DNA of 64,000 bases from SZUA-309 sp050185825 (GCA_050185825.1 JBFWZA010000009.1:186001-250000); one strand, 5' to 3'. Shown: positions 8,922 through 18,275, numbered from the stretch's first letter. Made by a program: numbers and translations. Notes: a model not told the origin generated them from the sequence alone.

Positions 8922-8997
8922 CCGCCGGAATGTCGGCTGGGCGGACCGCCGCGATGCTGGCATCATCCGGCGTGGAAGGGACGAACGGGAGGGAGAC

Positions 8998-10026
8998 GTG
9001 TTCGACATTCAGGCCACGATCCGCTGGGCAACCGCGGTGCTGCAGGATCCGAACGGCGCCTGCCGGCGCTACCGGGAAACCCGAGCCGGCTGGCAGCAGA
9101 CTTTCTTTCAGCTCACCCTGCCACTGTATGTGGCGGCGTTCGTGGTGTCCGGTGTGCTCGCACTGATCACCGGTGGTTCGCTGCCGCTGGGGTCGCTGTC
9201 GCTGGGGCTGTTCGTGTTCTCGGTGCTCTGGTCGCTGGGCTGGACGTTCGTCATCGCCTTCATCTTCGACTACTTTTCCGGCACCTTCGGCGGCAAGCGC
9301 GGCTTCGACGAGGCCTATGCGGTGATCGGCCTCGCCATCGTGCCGGCGGCGCTCGGCACGGCTGCCGCGCCCCTGCCCTGGATAGGCTGGCTCCTGAGCC
9401 TGGCGGCGAGCATCTACAGCCTGTACCTGGCCTACCAGTTTCTGCCGGTGTTCCTGGAGATCCCGGAGGCATCGCGAGGCAAGCACTACCTGGTCTCCGT
9501 TCTGGTTTCGCTGCTCGTGAACCTCGTGGTGAGTGCGATGTTCATCGGCGCCATGGCGCCGAGCATGATCGAGGAGCTGTCCAGGGAGCAGAGCAGCGCT
9601 TCGTCCGGTTCCCTCGGCGGCGGGCTCTTCGGTGGTCTCGAACGTCAGGCCGGCATCGCGGAGTCCGCGAGCCTGGACACCTGGGATCCGCCGGCCGACG
9701 GTGAGCTGAGTGACGCGCAGGTCAGAGCGTTCGTGGACGTGCTGAAGAAGACTCGTGCCCTCACGGACCGCCTGGGCCAGTCCGTGCAGGGGATGGAGGA
9801 GAAGGAGGTCGGCGTCTCGGACGTGCTGAGCGGCGTCGGCGATTTCATGCGCCTGTCCACGGCGGAGATGGAGGTGGTGAAAACCGCGGGCGGCAACTGG
9901 GCCGAGCACCAGTGGGTGCGCAACCAGCTCGAGGTGGCACGGGTTCAGCAGGACCTGAACGATTCGGTGGCCCACAACTACGAGCTCTTTCTCAGATACC
10001 GGGACGAGATCGAGGCGTACGAGTAG
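8998..10026 (+). CDS. Yip1-like multi-pass membrane protein
   Basis: A 342-residue protein starting at GTG 8998 after GGGAGGGAGAC. Four to five hydrophobic segments lie between about residues 35 and 190, including FDYFSGTFGGKRGFDEAYAV, a layout typical of Yip1-domain bacterial membrane proteins. The C-terminal 140 residues are soluble, acidic and helical with no family I recognise. The next gene begins 8 bases after the stop, so the pair is probably co-translated. The function of bacterial Yip1 proteins is poorly known. Confidence 0.65.
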   Translation: MFDIQATIRWATAVLQDPNGACRRYRETRAGWQQTFFQLTLPLYVAAFVVSGVLALITGGSLPLGSLSLGLFVFSVLWSLGWTFVIAFIFDYFSGTFGGKRGFDEAYAVIGLAIVPAALGTAAAPLPWIGWLLSLAASIYSLYLAYQFLPVFLEIPEASRGKHYLVSVLVSLLVNLVVSAMFIGAMAPSMIEELSREQSSASSGSLGGGLFGGLERQAGIAESASLDTWDPPADGELSDAQVRAFVDVLKKTRALTDRLGQSVQGMEEKEVGVSDVLSGVGDFMRLSTAEMEVVKTAGGNWAEHQWVRNQLEVARVQQDLNDSVAHNYELFLRYRDEIEAYE

Positions 10027-10034
10027 GCACCGCC

Positions 10035-10874
10035 GTGAGCAGGGAGGTGATCGTCCTGGCCCTGCACGGCATGGGCGACACGGGCGAAGACTTCGCGGAC
10101 GAGCTCGCGGAAAAGCTGGCGGATCGGCTCGGCCAGGCCGACTGGGACCGCGTGCACTTCGACAGCATCTACTATCAGCCGGTGCTGCAGGCCAATCAGG
10201 AACGCACCCTGCGTGCCATGCGCGCCGAGCCCCTCGACGGCATCGAGCTGCGCAAGTTCCTGCTCTACGGGTTTTCCGACGCCGCCGGTCTCGAGCGCCG
10301 GGCGGCCAGCCCGGGCAGTCCCTACGAGCAGGTGCAGAAAATCATCCGGGGCGTGCTGAAGAACGCCTACCGGATGGTCGGCGGACCGAAACCGGTGGTG
10401 CTCATCGCCCAGTCGCTCGGCTGCCAGGTGATCTCGAACTACCTGTGGGATGCCCAGAAACCGGGCAAGGCCAGCCAGGGTGTCTGGAAGTCACCCACCA
10501 CACAGCGGGGCTCCGCGCTCGACAGCTTCCTCAGGCTGAAGAGCCTCCGCTGTCTCTACACCACCGGCTGCAACATCCCGATCTTCCTCGCCGGGTTTCC
10601 GGAGGCGCAGATCAGGGCCGTGAAGACCGCGGAAGACGGCTACGCGTTCCGCTGGCACAACTACTACGACGAGGACGACGTGCTCGGCTGGCCGCTGAAG
10701 CCGCTGTCCGCTTCCTACCGGCAGGCCGTGTACCGGGACTACGTGGTGAATGCGAACGGCACGCTGCTCGGCACCCTCACCCACGGCTGGAACGCGCTGA
10801 GCCACACCCGCTACTGGGTGGATGCCGACGTGCTGAAGCCCCTGGCGTCGGATATTCGCGGGCTTCTGCCCTGA
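10035..10874 (+). CDS. Alpha/beta hydrolase-like protein
   Basis: A 279-residue cytosolic protein from GTG 10035. It opens with MSREVIVLALHGMGDTGEDF, a beta-strand followed by the HG oxyanion-hole loop of alpha/beta hydrolases. The nucleophile elbow reads IAQSLGCQV near residues 123-131; Ala replaces the first Gly of GxSxG. A candidate catalytic His is in LTHGWNALSH near the C-terminus. No signal peptide is seen. Because it follows the Yip1-like gene closely, the two may act together at the membrane. The substrate cannot be predicted. Confidence 0.65.
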   Translation: MSREVIVLALHGMGDTGEDFADELAEKLADRLGQADWDRVHFDSIYYQPVLQANQERTLRAMRAEPLDGIELRKFLLYGFSDAAGLERRAASPGSPYEQVQKIIRGVLKNAYRMVGGPKPVVLIAQSLGCQVISNYLWDAQKPGKASQGVWKSPTTQRGSALDSFLRLKSLRCLYTTGCNIPIFLAGFPEAQIRAVKTAEDGYAFRWHNYYDEDDVLGWPLKPLSASYRQAVYRDYVVNANGTLLGTLTHGWNALSHTRYWVDADVLKPLASDIRGLLP

Positions 10875-10914
10875 CGGGCAGCACGACGTTCGGCCTTCGC
10901 TTGCAACGTGACCC

Positions 10915-10955
10915 TTGTCCACCCGACAGCTGTTGATATATAACGGCTGTTATGA
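10915..10955 (+). promoter_or_regulatory. Promoter with TetR-like operator for the LLM operon
   Basis: A -35-like TTGTCC (10915-10920) is followed by TATATA/TATAAC (-10, about 10937-10944). Overlapping the -10 is the inverted repeat ATAAC-GGCT-GTTAT (10940-10953). The same ATATAACG...GTTA pattern overlaps the -10 of the TonB receptor gene at 13746. The TetR gene between the two is the obvious candidate regulator. Confidence 0.6.
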
Positions 10956-10972
10956 AAAGGGAGAGGGTCGGA

Positions 10973-12156
10973 TGAAGCTAGATATCTTCACGGAGATCCA
11001 GCGACGCGCCTGCGCCGAGAACGGCGGTTTTCTGGGGCTCCTGGAGGATTCGCTGGCACAGGCACGCGCGGCTGACGAAGCCGGATTCAGCTGCTGGTGG
11101 CAGGTCGAGCACCACTGCACGCCGGATTTCAGCTACAGCTCCTGTCCGGAGATGATCCTGCAGGAAGTGGCTCGTGCCACCACACGTCTTCGAGTTGGTC
11201 ATGCCGGTGTGCTGTCGCCGTTCCAGATCAACCATCCGCTGCGCGCTGCGGAGCGTGCGGCACTGCTCGACAACCTTTCGGGCGGCAGGCTCGAGCTGGG
11301 ACTCGCCAAATCCGGGGGCAAGGAGTGGCAGACGTTCGGCGTCACGGAAGCACAGGCCGCGGCCGACCTGGTGGAGGCCACCCGGCTCATTCCAAAGGCC
11401 TGGACAGAAACGCCATTCAGCTGGTGCTCGGATCGCTTCCGCGTCGAGGATCGGGAGGTGCTGCCCAAACCCCTGCAGCAGCCCCACCCGCCGCTCTGGC
11501 ACACCTGCTCGAGCCCGCCTTCCTTCGTGCGCGCGGGTGAGCTGGGCGTTGGCGTGCTCGCCACGACGCTCTTCGCGCCGCTGAGTCAGCTGGCCGAGAT
11601 GATGAAGGGCTACCGGCAAGCCGTGGCCGCCTGCGCTGCACCTGCCGGTGCCTTCGTCAACAACCAGGTCGGCGTGTTCACCTTCGTGCACGCGGCAGAG
11701 TCCGACAAGGCCGCGGTAGAAAGCGGCGCGCCTCAGGCGGCCCTGTGGTACGTGAGCTCGGCGCCCAGGGTGTTCAACGTGCCGCGGGACATCTTCTACG
11801 CCGCCATTCGTGGCAGCACCGATCCGCGGTCTGCCGGTTCCATATCCGCGCTCGAGCAGGCGGAGCAGCCGGATCAGAGCGACGTCGACGATCCCAACCC
11901 GGTGGTCGCTCTCCTCAAACGGGAGTTCGCCGGGGAGGAGATCAGCAACGAGGAAATCTTCGAGGTGATCCGGCATCTGGACTCCGTCATCATCGGCAGC
12001 GTGGACACCTGCCGGAAGAAGATGGCCGGATTCCGGGACATCGGCGTGGACAGGCTCATGTGCCTGGTGCAGATGGGCGCCGTGCCCCAGAACGAGATCC
12101 TCTCGTCGATCCGGCGGATCGGCGCCGAGCTGCTGCCGGAGTTTGCCCGTGACTGA
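10973..12156 (+). CDS. LLM-class flavin-dependent oxidoreductase
   Basis: A 393-residue bacterial luciferase-like monooxygenase. Features are the N-terminal TIM-barrel strand MKLDIFTEIQRR, the segment CWWQVEHHCTPDFSYSSCPE, and GRLELGLAKSGGKEWQTFGV, which resembles the flavin-binding part of the family. Such enzymes use reduced FMN and oxygen to hydroxylate or cleave a substrate; the reductase is usually elsewhere. The ATG at 10973 follows GGGAGAGG and is preferred to an upstream in-frame start inside the promoter. The stop overlaps the start of the cyclase-family gene (GTGACTGA), so this is the first gene of a translationally coupled operon with the TetR regulator. The substrate is unknown. 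Confidence 0.85.
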
Positions 12157-13105
12157 GCTGAAAAAAGCTGAGCTGCCCGAGGTCACCAGCGCCTATTGTG
12201 AAGCGCTGTGGGAGCAGGTCTGCAACTGGGGGCGTTGGGGGGACGACGATCAGGCGGGCGCACTGAATCTGATCACGCCGGCAAAGCGGGCGGCGGCGCT
12301 CTCGCTCGCGACTGCGGGGGAGGTGATCGGTCTCGGCAACCTCTGGCCGGTCGCCCCGACTCCGGACAACCCGTGGCCCGCGCAGCACAGAATGGTGCGG
12401 GCCGGCGATGCGGGACCCTATCCCGGCTATCCGGATCTGAACGTTGCGCTCGACTATGTCGGCGTGGAATGCCACGGCGTGGCGACGAGCCACGTGGATG
12501 CGCTCTGCCACGTGTTCGTCGGCGGCCGGATGTACAACGGTTATGCGGCCACGGAAGTGAAGAGCACCGGTGCGGAGCGGAACGACGTCATGCCCATGGC
12601 GGACGGCGTGGTGACCCGCGGGGTGCTGCTGGACATCCCCCGGTTGCGTGGCCTGCCCTACCTGCCGCCCGACGACCGGATCTCCATTGCCGATCTGGAG
12701 GCGGCGGAAACCAGGCAGAATGTCCGCGTTGAGGAGGGCGACGTGCTCATCGTGCATCTCGGACGCGAGGCCCGCGTCGTCGCTGAAGGTCAGTTCAACA
12801 GCGGAGAGGGGCTGGCCGGGCTGCATCCGGAATGCATCGGCTGGTTTTACGAGCGCGGAGTTGCCATGCTCGGCAGCGACGGCATGAACGATCCCCAGCC
12901 CAACTGGAACGCACCGGGCTGGCCGATCCCGGTTCACTATCTCGGTATCTGCGGTATGGGCATGACACTGATGCACAATCTGGAGACTGCGCGCCTTGCC
13001 GATCGGCTGAGCGCGGCAAGCCGGGGTGCCTTTCTGTTCGCGCTGGCGCCGCTGAAAGTGCCGGGCGCCACCGGCTCGCCGGCCAATCCCCTCGCGATCT
13101 TCTAG
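12149..13105 (+). CDS. Cyclase family (kynurenine formamidase-like) hydrolase
   Basis: A 318-residue metal-dependent hydrolase of the cyclase family. The metal-binding motif reads HGVATSHVDALCH near residues 110-122 (HGxxxxHxDxxxH). A later segment, HLGREARVV, and the C-terminal HYLGICGMGMTLMHNLE also fit the family. Members open amide, lactone or ring bonds in aromatic and polyketide catabolism. GTG 12149 overlaps the LLM stop. A ring oxidised by the LLM enzyme could be the substrate, but this is inference from position. Confidence 0.85.
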   Translation: MTELKKAELPEVTSAYCEALWEQVCNWGRWGDDDQAGALNLITPAKRAAALSLATAGEVIGLGNLWPVAPTPDNPWPAQHRMVRAGDAGPYPGYPDLNVALDYVGVECHGVATSHVDALCHVFVGGRMYNGYAATEVKSTGAERNDVMPMADGVVTRGVLLDIPRLRGLPYLPPDDRISIADLEAAETRQNVRVEEGDVLIVHLGREARVVAEGQFNSGEGLAGLHPECIGWFYERGVAMLGSDGMNDPQPNWNAPGWPIPVHYLGICGMGMTLMHNLETARLADRLSAASRGAFLFALAPLKVPGATGSPANPLAIF

Positions 13106-13116
13106 CCAGACTCTCC

Positions 13117-13710
13117 ATGCCGAAAATCGTCGACCATGCTGCGCGCCGCCGGGACTTCATCGAAGCCGCCTATGCCACCATCGTCGAGGAAGGGCTGGAC
13201 AACACGACCGTTCGGGGCGTGGCCAAGAAGGCCGGATTCACGACCGGCGCCCTCGTGCATTACTTCAAGGACAAGGACGAGCTGATCCGCGCGGTGCTCG
13301 ATCACTTCGGGGAAGAGATGCGGCAGCGGATGATCAGTGCCCACGATCAGCAGCGTGGCCGGGTGGCGCTCCGGGCGACGCTGATCGAAGCCCTGCCGAC
13401 AGAGAAACGCACGGGTATGAGCTGGCGGATCTGGCTGGCGCTCTGGTACCACTCGGAAGCGAACGCGGACATGCGCGATGAGCAGCGTCGACGCTACCGG
13501 GAATGGTTCGGAAGGATCCGGGAAATGCTCGAGGAATCCATCGACATGGGCGAGCTGCCGGGCACGCTCGACGTCGGTGAGGAGGCGAGAAGCATCGTGG
13601 CGCTCGTCGACGGCCTCGGCGTGCAGTACCTGATGTCCGGTGGCCGGCTGTCCGGCCGGCGTCAGATCGGCATGATCGAACGCTATCTGGAGCGGCTCTA
13701 CTCTTCCTGA
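13117..13710 (+). CDS. TetR family transcriptional repressor
   Basis: A 197-residue TetR protein. The N-terminal helix-turn-helix covers about residues 10-57, with TTVRGVAKKAGFTTGALVHY as the recognition region. The C-terminal ligand domain is variable, with WRIWLALWYHSE resembling BetI-type members. It begins 11 bases after the cyclase-family stop and probably belongs to that operon, giving autoregulation. Two near-identical palindromes overlap the -10 boxes of its own operon and of the following TonB receptor gene. The likely role is a repressor relieved by the substrate or an intermediate of this module. Confidence 0.9.
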   Translation: MPKIVDHAARRRDFIEAAYATIVEEGLDNTTVRGVAKKAGFTTGALVHYFKDKDELIRAVLDHFGEEMRQRMISAHDQQRGRVALRATLIEALPTEKRTGMSWRIWLALWYHSEANADMRDEQRRRYREWFGRIREMLEESIDMGELPGTLDVGEEARSIVALVDGLGVQYLMSGGRLSGRRQIGMIERYLERLYSS

Positions 13711-13722
13711 CCCGACAGCCGC

Positions 13723-13760
13723 TTGCTTTACCGTAACCTTCGTAATATAACGAGCGTTAC
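13723..13760 (+). promoter_or_regulatory. Promoter with TetR-like operator for the TonB receptor
   Basis: TTGCTT (-35, 13723-13728), a 17-base spacer and TATAAC (-10, 13746-13751) form a good sigma-70 promoter. The inverted repeat TAACG-AG-CGTTA (13748-13759) overlaps the -10. The shared core ATATAACG..YGTTA matches the operator at 10938-10953. Confidence 0.65.
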
Positions 13761-13789
13761 ATAAAGCCGGCCGTCATCAAGGGGAGAGA

Positions 13790-15907
13790 ATGATGAAACC
13801 ACTGGCAACACGGTGCATCCCGTTTCTGCTTCTGCTGCCCGGATATCTGTTCGCTGAAGAAGGGGGGCGGGTGATCGAGGAGATCCTCGTTACCGCCGAA
13901 AAGCGCGAAGCCTCCGTGCAGGAAACCTCGATCGCCATCACCGCCTACAGCCACGAGGAGCTGGAGCTGCGAGGAATCGAAGGGATCGAAGGTCTGCAGT
14001 TCTCCGCGCCCAACCTGGTCATCAGTCACAACTCCCAGTCACCCGTGACCTACGCGTACATCCGCGGCATCGGCTCGGACCAGCTCGTGGCCGGATTCGA
14101 TCCGGGCGTGGCCTACCACTTCGATGGGGTCTACGTCGGCCAGCCGTCCTCGATGCCTGTTGACATGTGGGACATGGAGCGGGTGGAGGTGCTGCGCGGG
14201 CCTCAGGGCACGCTGTATGGCCGCAACACCACGGGTGGCGCCATCAACGTGATCAGCAAGAACCCGACGGACGAGCTCGATGGTACGGTCGATGCCACCC
14301 TCGGTAACTACGACAGGGTCCGGCTGCGCGGTGCTCTCGGCGGTCCGATCGCGCAGGATCGTCTGAACGGGCGTCTCGCCTTCATCTACGACAAGGCCGA
14401 CGGCTACCAGGACAACGGAATCGGCGAGGACGCGGACGCCATCGATCACTGGGCGCTCCGGGGCAAGCTCGACTTCAAGATCACGGACACGCTCAGCCTC
14501 CTGCTCACGGCCCAGCAGTTCGAGAACGAAGGGAATCAGGGCCAGAAGAAGCGCGAGTCCTTCGAGGGATTCCCGGTCTACACCGGTGCCCTCCCGAACC
14601 CGAGCGATCCGCGAAAGGTTGACAAGGACCACGAGGAGAAGCTCGATCTGGAGAACACGTTCCTGTCCGCGAAGCTGGACTGGGATCTGGGCTCGGTCAG
14701 GTTCGTCTCCATCACCTCCTACATCGAGAACGACTGGTTTCAGACGACGGACATCGACATGTCCAGCAATGCGCTCATGCATCAGGACTGGGACATGTCC
14801 ACGGAGCAGTTCACCCAGGAGTTCCAGCTCGTCTCGAACGGCGACGGCCCGCTGGAGTGGATCGTCGGCGCCTTCTACTTCGACGAGGATCTCTCCACCG
14901 ACTACTTCTTCGAGGACGTCAACGTCTTCACCTTCTTCAACGGCGGCACGCTGGATACCACGTCGTTCGCGGTCTACGGCCAGGCCAGCTACGACTTCAG
15001 CGACTCCGGTCTGCCGATCCGGCTCACCGCCGGCGTGCGCTACACGGACGACGAAAAGAAGATCGACGAGTACCAGCAGATTCCGGCCTTCCTGGTCGAT
15101 CTGGCAGCGCAGGACGAGCTCTCCTGGGACGAGTGGACGGGCAAGCTCGGCATCGACTGGTTCATCTCGGAGGATGTGCTGGGCTACTTCACCTACTCCC
15201 ACGGCTACAAGGGCGGCGGCTTCTCCATGGGCCAGTTCGACTCCTATCTGCCTGAATTCGTGGACAGCTACGAGGTCGGGCTGAAGACCACGTTCATGGA
15301 GGGCCGGGCCCAGGTGAACACCGCCGCGTTCTACTACGACTATGAGGATCTGCAGGTGAACTTCCTGAACTTCACCTCGTTCATCACCAACAACGCGGCC
15401 GAGGCGACGATCGGCGGCGTGGAGGTGGAGAGCACGTTCCTGGTCACCGACAACCTCATGCTGGGCGGCAGCTTCACCTGGCTGGACGCGGAGTACGACG
15501 AGTACATCTTCAGCGAGGGGCCGCCGGTGATCGATCTGTCCGGCGAGCGGCTGAACCGGGCACCGGAATACACCGTGGCGCTGACCGCCCAGTACGACTT
15601 CCAGCTCGGCAGGAACGGGGTGCTCACCGCACGCACGGACTACTACTGGCAGGACGAGGTCTACTACCGCCCGCAGAACATCCAGCGGCACAGAGCGGAC
15701 GATTTCTACAACTGGGATGCGCGCCTGGTGTGGACCACGGCGGATGCCCGGTTCACCGTGGATGCGTTCATCAGGAACATCACCGACGAGGATGCGCTCC
15801 GCAGCATCACCATCAGCGACGGGCTCTCCACCGGCAACAACACGTTCGACTCCTACTACCCGCCGCGCACCTACGGCTTGCGCGTCGGCTGGAACTTCGG
15901 AGGCTGA
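13790..15907 (+). CDS. TonB-dependent outer membrane receptor
   Basis: A 705-residue receptor with an N-terminal signal peptide (about residues 1-20, ending LPGYLFA). The motif EEILVTAEKREASVQET is the TonB-box and plug start typical of large substrate receptors. A plug domain (about 35-150, with RVEVLRGPQGTLYGRNTTGG) is followed by a 22-strand-type beta-barrel ending in aromatic residues (GLRVGWNFGG). It imports a substrate across the outer membrane using TonB energy. The promoter carries the TetR operator, which couples uptake to the adjacent degradation genes. The transported compound is unknown; nothing specific to iron is seen. Confidence 0.93.
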   Translation: MMKPLATRCIPFLLLLPGYLFAEEGGRVIEEILVTAEKREASVQETSIAITAYSHEELELRGIEGIEGLQFSAPNLVISHNSQSPVTYAYIRGIGSDQLVAGFDPGVAYHFDGVYVGQPSSMPVDMWDMERVEVLRGPQGTLYGRNTTGGAINVISKNPTDELDGTVDATLGNYDRVRLRGALGGPIAQDRLNGRLAFIYDKADGYQDNGIGEDADAIDHWALRGKLDFKITDTLSLLLTAQQFENEGNQGQKKRESFEGFPVYTGALPNPSDPRKVDKDHEEKLDLENTFLSAKLDWDLGSVRFVSITSYIENDWFQTTDIDMSSNALMHQDWDMSTEQFTQEFQLVSNGDGPLEWIVGAFYFDEDLSTDYFFEDVNVFTFFNGGTLDTTSFAVYGQASYDFSDSGLPIRLTAGVRYTDDEKKIDEYQQIPAFLVDLAAQDELSWDEWTGKLGIDWFISEDVLGYFTYSHGYKGGGFSMGQFDSYLPEFVDSYEVGLKTTFMEGRAQVNTAAFYYDYEDLQVNFLNFTSFITNNAAEATIGGVEVESTFLVTDNLMLGGSFTWLDAEYDEYIFSEGPPVIDLSGERLNRAPEYTVALTAQYDFQLGRNGVLTARTDYYWQDEVYYRPQNIQRHRADDFYNWDARLVWTTADARFTVDAFIRNITDEDALRSITISDGLSTGNNTFDSYYPPRTYGLRVGWNFGG

Positions 15908-15912
15908 GCGCT

Positions 15913-16434
15913 ATGGCCACAGAAGGCTGGAAAGCCAGAGCGATCTTTCACTTCATCCTGCCCTGCAGCAACGTGGAACGGTCAATGGAGTTCTACGGGC
16001 TGTTCGGCTTCGAGATGATCAAGGACAACCGCAATGTGGCGTGGCCGGCATACGTGGGTGAAAACTTCAACATGGTCTCCGGTGCGCAGGGCAAGGCCGT
16101 GCAGCTCGTCCTGCCCCATGGCGGCGAGCTGCAGACGCGGATCGATCTCATCGAGTGGCTGAAGCCGAAGTGGCGCAACCTCTACCTTGATCTGCCGCCG
16201 GAAGAGAACAACCCCCGGGTGATGGCCCTGGTGGTGGAGAACATCGCCGCCGCGGCGGCCGATCTGCAGGCGAAAGGGCTCGTTCCCACGCGGCCGCTGC
16301 GGCCGCCGGATCCGAAGATCGGCGTGCAGGGCGTGGTCTGCTTCGAGGACCCGGACGGGCACATCGTAGAGCTGATCGAGTATTTCCCGGGTCAGCTCGG
16401 CAGCAGGACCGACGAGCTCGAAACGCTCAGCTGA
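15913..16434 (+). CDS. VOC family (glyoxalase/dioxygenase-fold) protein
   Basis: A 173-residue vicinal-oxygen-chelate protein beginning 5 bases after the TonB receptor stop, so co-transcribed with it. The two beta-alpha-beta repeats are visible: FHFILPCSNVERSMEFYGLF at the start and FEDPDGHIVELIEYFP near residues 145-160, where the Glu is a typical metal ligand. Members are glyoxalases, extradiol dioxygenases or resistance proteins. In this module a ring-cleavage or isomerisation step is plausible but not shown. Confidence 0.8.
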   Translation: MATEGWKARAIFHFILPCSNVERSMEFYGLFGFEMIKDNRNVAWPAYVGENFNMVSGAQGKAVQLVLPHGGELQTRIDLIEWLKPKWRNLYLDLPPEENNPRVMALVVENIAAAAADLQAKGLVPTRPLRPPDPKIGVQGVVCFEDPDGHIVELIEYFPGQLGSRTDELETLS

Positions 16435-16446
16435 GCCTCCAATCCG

Positions 16447-16474
16447 GTGCCGCTCTGACCGATCAGAGCGGCAC
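16447..16474. terminator. Bidirectional terminator hairpin between convergent genes
   Basis: GTGCCGCTCTGA (16447-16458) pairs perfectly with TCAGAGCGGCAC (16463-16474) around CCGA. It lies between the stop of the VOC gene and the end of the convergent TauD gene, overlapping the last codons of the latter. A clear T-tract is lacking, so efficiency is uncertain. Confidence 0.6.
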
Positions 16475-17464
16475 GGTTGCGGTGGTGGCCCTGAACATCC
16501 GATCCTTCGCCTCCTCCCTGAGCAGCTCTAGCTCCCGCGACAGCGCCTGCCTGCCGGCTTCCGCTGCCGGGTCCGTGGGGTAGTAGGCGAGCTCTGAGGC
16601 GGGATCGCCAGCCACGCGGGTGCCGATCAGCACGCGGGGCTTCCGGTAGTCGTAGGGCCGGGCGCGGTGCAGGAGCGCCCGGTTGTCCCAGAGCAGGGTG
16701 TCTCCGGGCTGCCAGTGATGCACGTAGACGCGCGCCGGCTCGGAGACGATGAACTCTACCAGGGATTTCAACAGCGACCGGCTCTCTTCCCGGGACAGGC
16801 CGGGAATGCCGAACGCGTGCCGCCCGACGAACAGATTCTTCACCCCGGTCTCCGGATGCACCTTCACGAGCGGCCGCAGGTATGCCTCGCCGTGGTACAC
16901 GCTTTTCTCGCTCTGCGCCGGGAAGTCGCCGATGTCATTGGCCTGGGAATACTGTGTGGAGTGGTAGGCCGACAGGTGTTGGATCTTCTGCTTCGTGGTG
17001 TCGTCCAGCGCAGCGTACGCCGCCCGTGCATCCGCGAGCTCGGTATCACCCCCTTCATCGGGCACGGTGACCGCTGAGAGCATTGCGCACTTGCTGCTGA
17101 TGGGCTTGTAGGTGGAGTCGGTGTGCCAGGCTTCGTTGCCGATGTTGGTGCGCATGAGCTGCGTTTCGAGATCGAAGATCTCGCCGTAGCTGCCTTCCGC
17201 CAGGCGGCGCTGGTTCGACATGGGAATGCCGCCGAATTCCAGCTCACCGAAGCGCTGGCCGAATGCCACACTCTGTGGCTCGGTCAGGAACTGGCCGGGA
17301 AAGACCAGAAAGCCGTACTGGAGAAAGGCGGCGTGGATCTGCTCGAAGGTTCTCTCATCGAGCTCGGCGAGCCGTACGCCGGTCACGACCGCGCCAAAGG
17401 TTTTTCCTCTGACCGGCGAAATCGTCAGGGTATCGCCGGTCGACGAAGGGGTCGGCTGGCTCAT
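16463..17464 (-). CDS. TauD/TfdA family Fe(II)/2-oxoglutarate dioxygenase
   Basis: A 333-residue alpha-ketoglutarate-dependent dioxygenase. The Fe-binding HxD is in NEAWHTDSTYKP (about residue 113). The distal His is in WDNRALLHRARPYD (about 264) and the 2OG-binding Arg follows in YRKPRVLIGTR. Family members hydroxylate taurine, 2,4-D and other acids, releasing sulfite or phenols. The substrate loop is not diagnostic, so no specific gene is assigned. It converges on the TetR-controlled module, and its terminator hairpin is shared. Confidence 0.9.
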   Translation of the reverse strand: MSQPTPSSTGDTLTISPVRGKTFGAVVTGVRLAELDERTFEQIHAAFLQYGFLVFPGQFLTEPQSVAFGQRFGELEFGGIPMSNQRRLAEGSYGEIFDLETQLMRTNIGNEAWHTDSTYKPISSKCAMLSAVTVPDEGGDTELADARAAYAALDDTTKQKIQHLSAYHSTQYSQANDIGDFPAQSEKSVYHGEAYLRPLVKVHPETGVKNLFVGRHAFGIPGLSREESRSLLKSLVEFIVSEPARVYVHHWQPGDTLLWDNRALLHRARPYDYRKPRVLIGTRVAGDPASELAYYPTDPAAEAGRQALSRELELLREEAKDRMFRATTATVPL

Positions 17465-17566
17465 GGAAGCCTCCCGGGCAACTCTCTCCCGGCCGAGTTT
17501 CCCCCCTTTCCACCTGCGGATTCAAGACGCCTGCCGATGAGGGCAGGCCGCGGGTCTGCCGCGACG

Positions 17567-17791
17567 CTACTCGGACTCGATGAGCCTGGCTGGGCGGAGC
17601 GTGGGGGTCTCAGGCTCGATGTCGCTGATACGCCGGATCTTGTCGTGGCGCTTCTTCAGCACGATGTCCTTGTGCCGGTGGGAGACGCTGATCTCGTCCC
17701 CGAGCTCGAGCATGCACATCCGCTCGAGGTCCGTTTCCGGTGAGAAGGTGATGGTGACTTCGTTGTCTTCGACGAGAATCTTGGTTTTCAT
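17567..17791 (-). CDS. Small hypothetical protein (74 aa)
   Basis: A 74-residue charged protein starting MKTKILVEDNEVTITFSPE. The first 50 residues look like a short all-beta domain; the C-terminus is Pro- and Arg-rich. I do not recognise the family. It lies 102 bases upstream of the TauD gene on the same strand and could share its transcript. Codon use resembles its neighbours, which supports it as a real gene. Confidence 0.5.
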   Translation of the reverse strand: MKTKILVEDNEVTITFSPETDLERMCMLELGDEISVSHRHKDIVLKKRHDKIRRISDIEPETPTLRPARLIESE

Positions 17792-17948
17792 GATGTGACG
17801 GAATTCACAAAACTGTCCCCGAACGGGAGCAGTATGCAGCGTTCCCGCGCGAGAGGCGGCTGACTGTGTAAGGCGGATGTCAGCCGTCTGCGGGAAATGC
17901 AATAAAAATGTGGGCACCTCGCCCGCCAACCGACGGCAGGAGCAGGAC

Positions 17949-18269
17949 ATGCACTTCATCTTCGAGGTTCACATCAAGCCCGGCTACACCGCTGAGCAGT
18001 ACGCGGAAGCCTGGGTGCGGGCGAGCCGGCTGATCCAGCGGGCGGCAGGTGCAGAGGGCACCCGTCTGCACCGGAAGATTGGCGATCCGAACGTGCTGCT
18101 GGCCATCGCAACCTGGGCGTCGAAAGCCGACCGGGATGCGATGGAAGCGCGGCAGGACGAGACGATCGGCGCCATCATCGCCGAGCAGGCGGCATTCGTG
18201 GACGTGCGCGTCATCGGCGAGTTCGAGGCCCCCGAGTGGGTGGTGCTGCCGGAGGATCTTAGCGGCTGA
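17949..18269 (+). CDS. Antibiotic biosynthesis monooxygenase-like (ABM/dimeric ferredoxin-like fold) protein
   Basis: A 106-residue protein with the pattern of the dimeric alpha/beta barrel fold: strand HFIFEVHIKPGY, helix AEQYAEAWVRASRLIQ, strand NVLLAIATWASKADRDAME and a closing VRVIGEF. Enzymes of this fold act as small cofactor-free monooxygenases or isomerases. The ATG at 17949 follows AGGAGCAGG. It stands alone, convergent with the aminotransferase-like gene six bases downstream. The substrate is not predictable. Confidence 0.6.
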   Translation: MHFIFEVHIKPGYTAEQYAEAWVRASRLIQRAAGAEGTRLHRKIGDPNVLLAIATWASKADRDAMEARQDETIGAIIAEQAAFVDVRVIGEFEAPEWVVLPEDLSG

Positions 18270-18275
18270 GCCGGC

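Noticed and set aside
14039..15691. 550-codon minus-strand open frame opposite the first TonB receptor
   Set aside because: Low-complexity Val/Glu/Arg-rich translation typical of an antisense shadow of a GC-rich gene.
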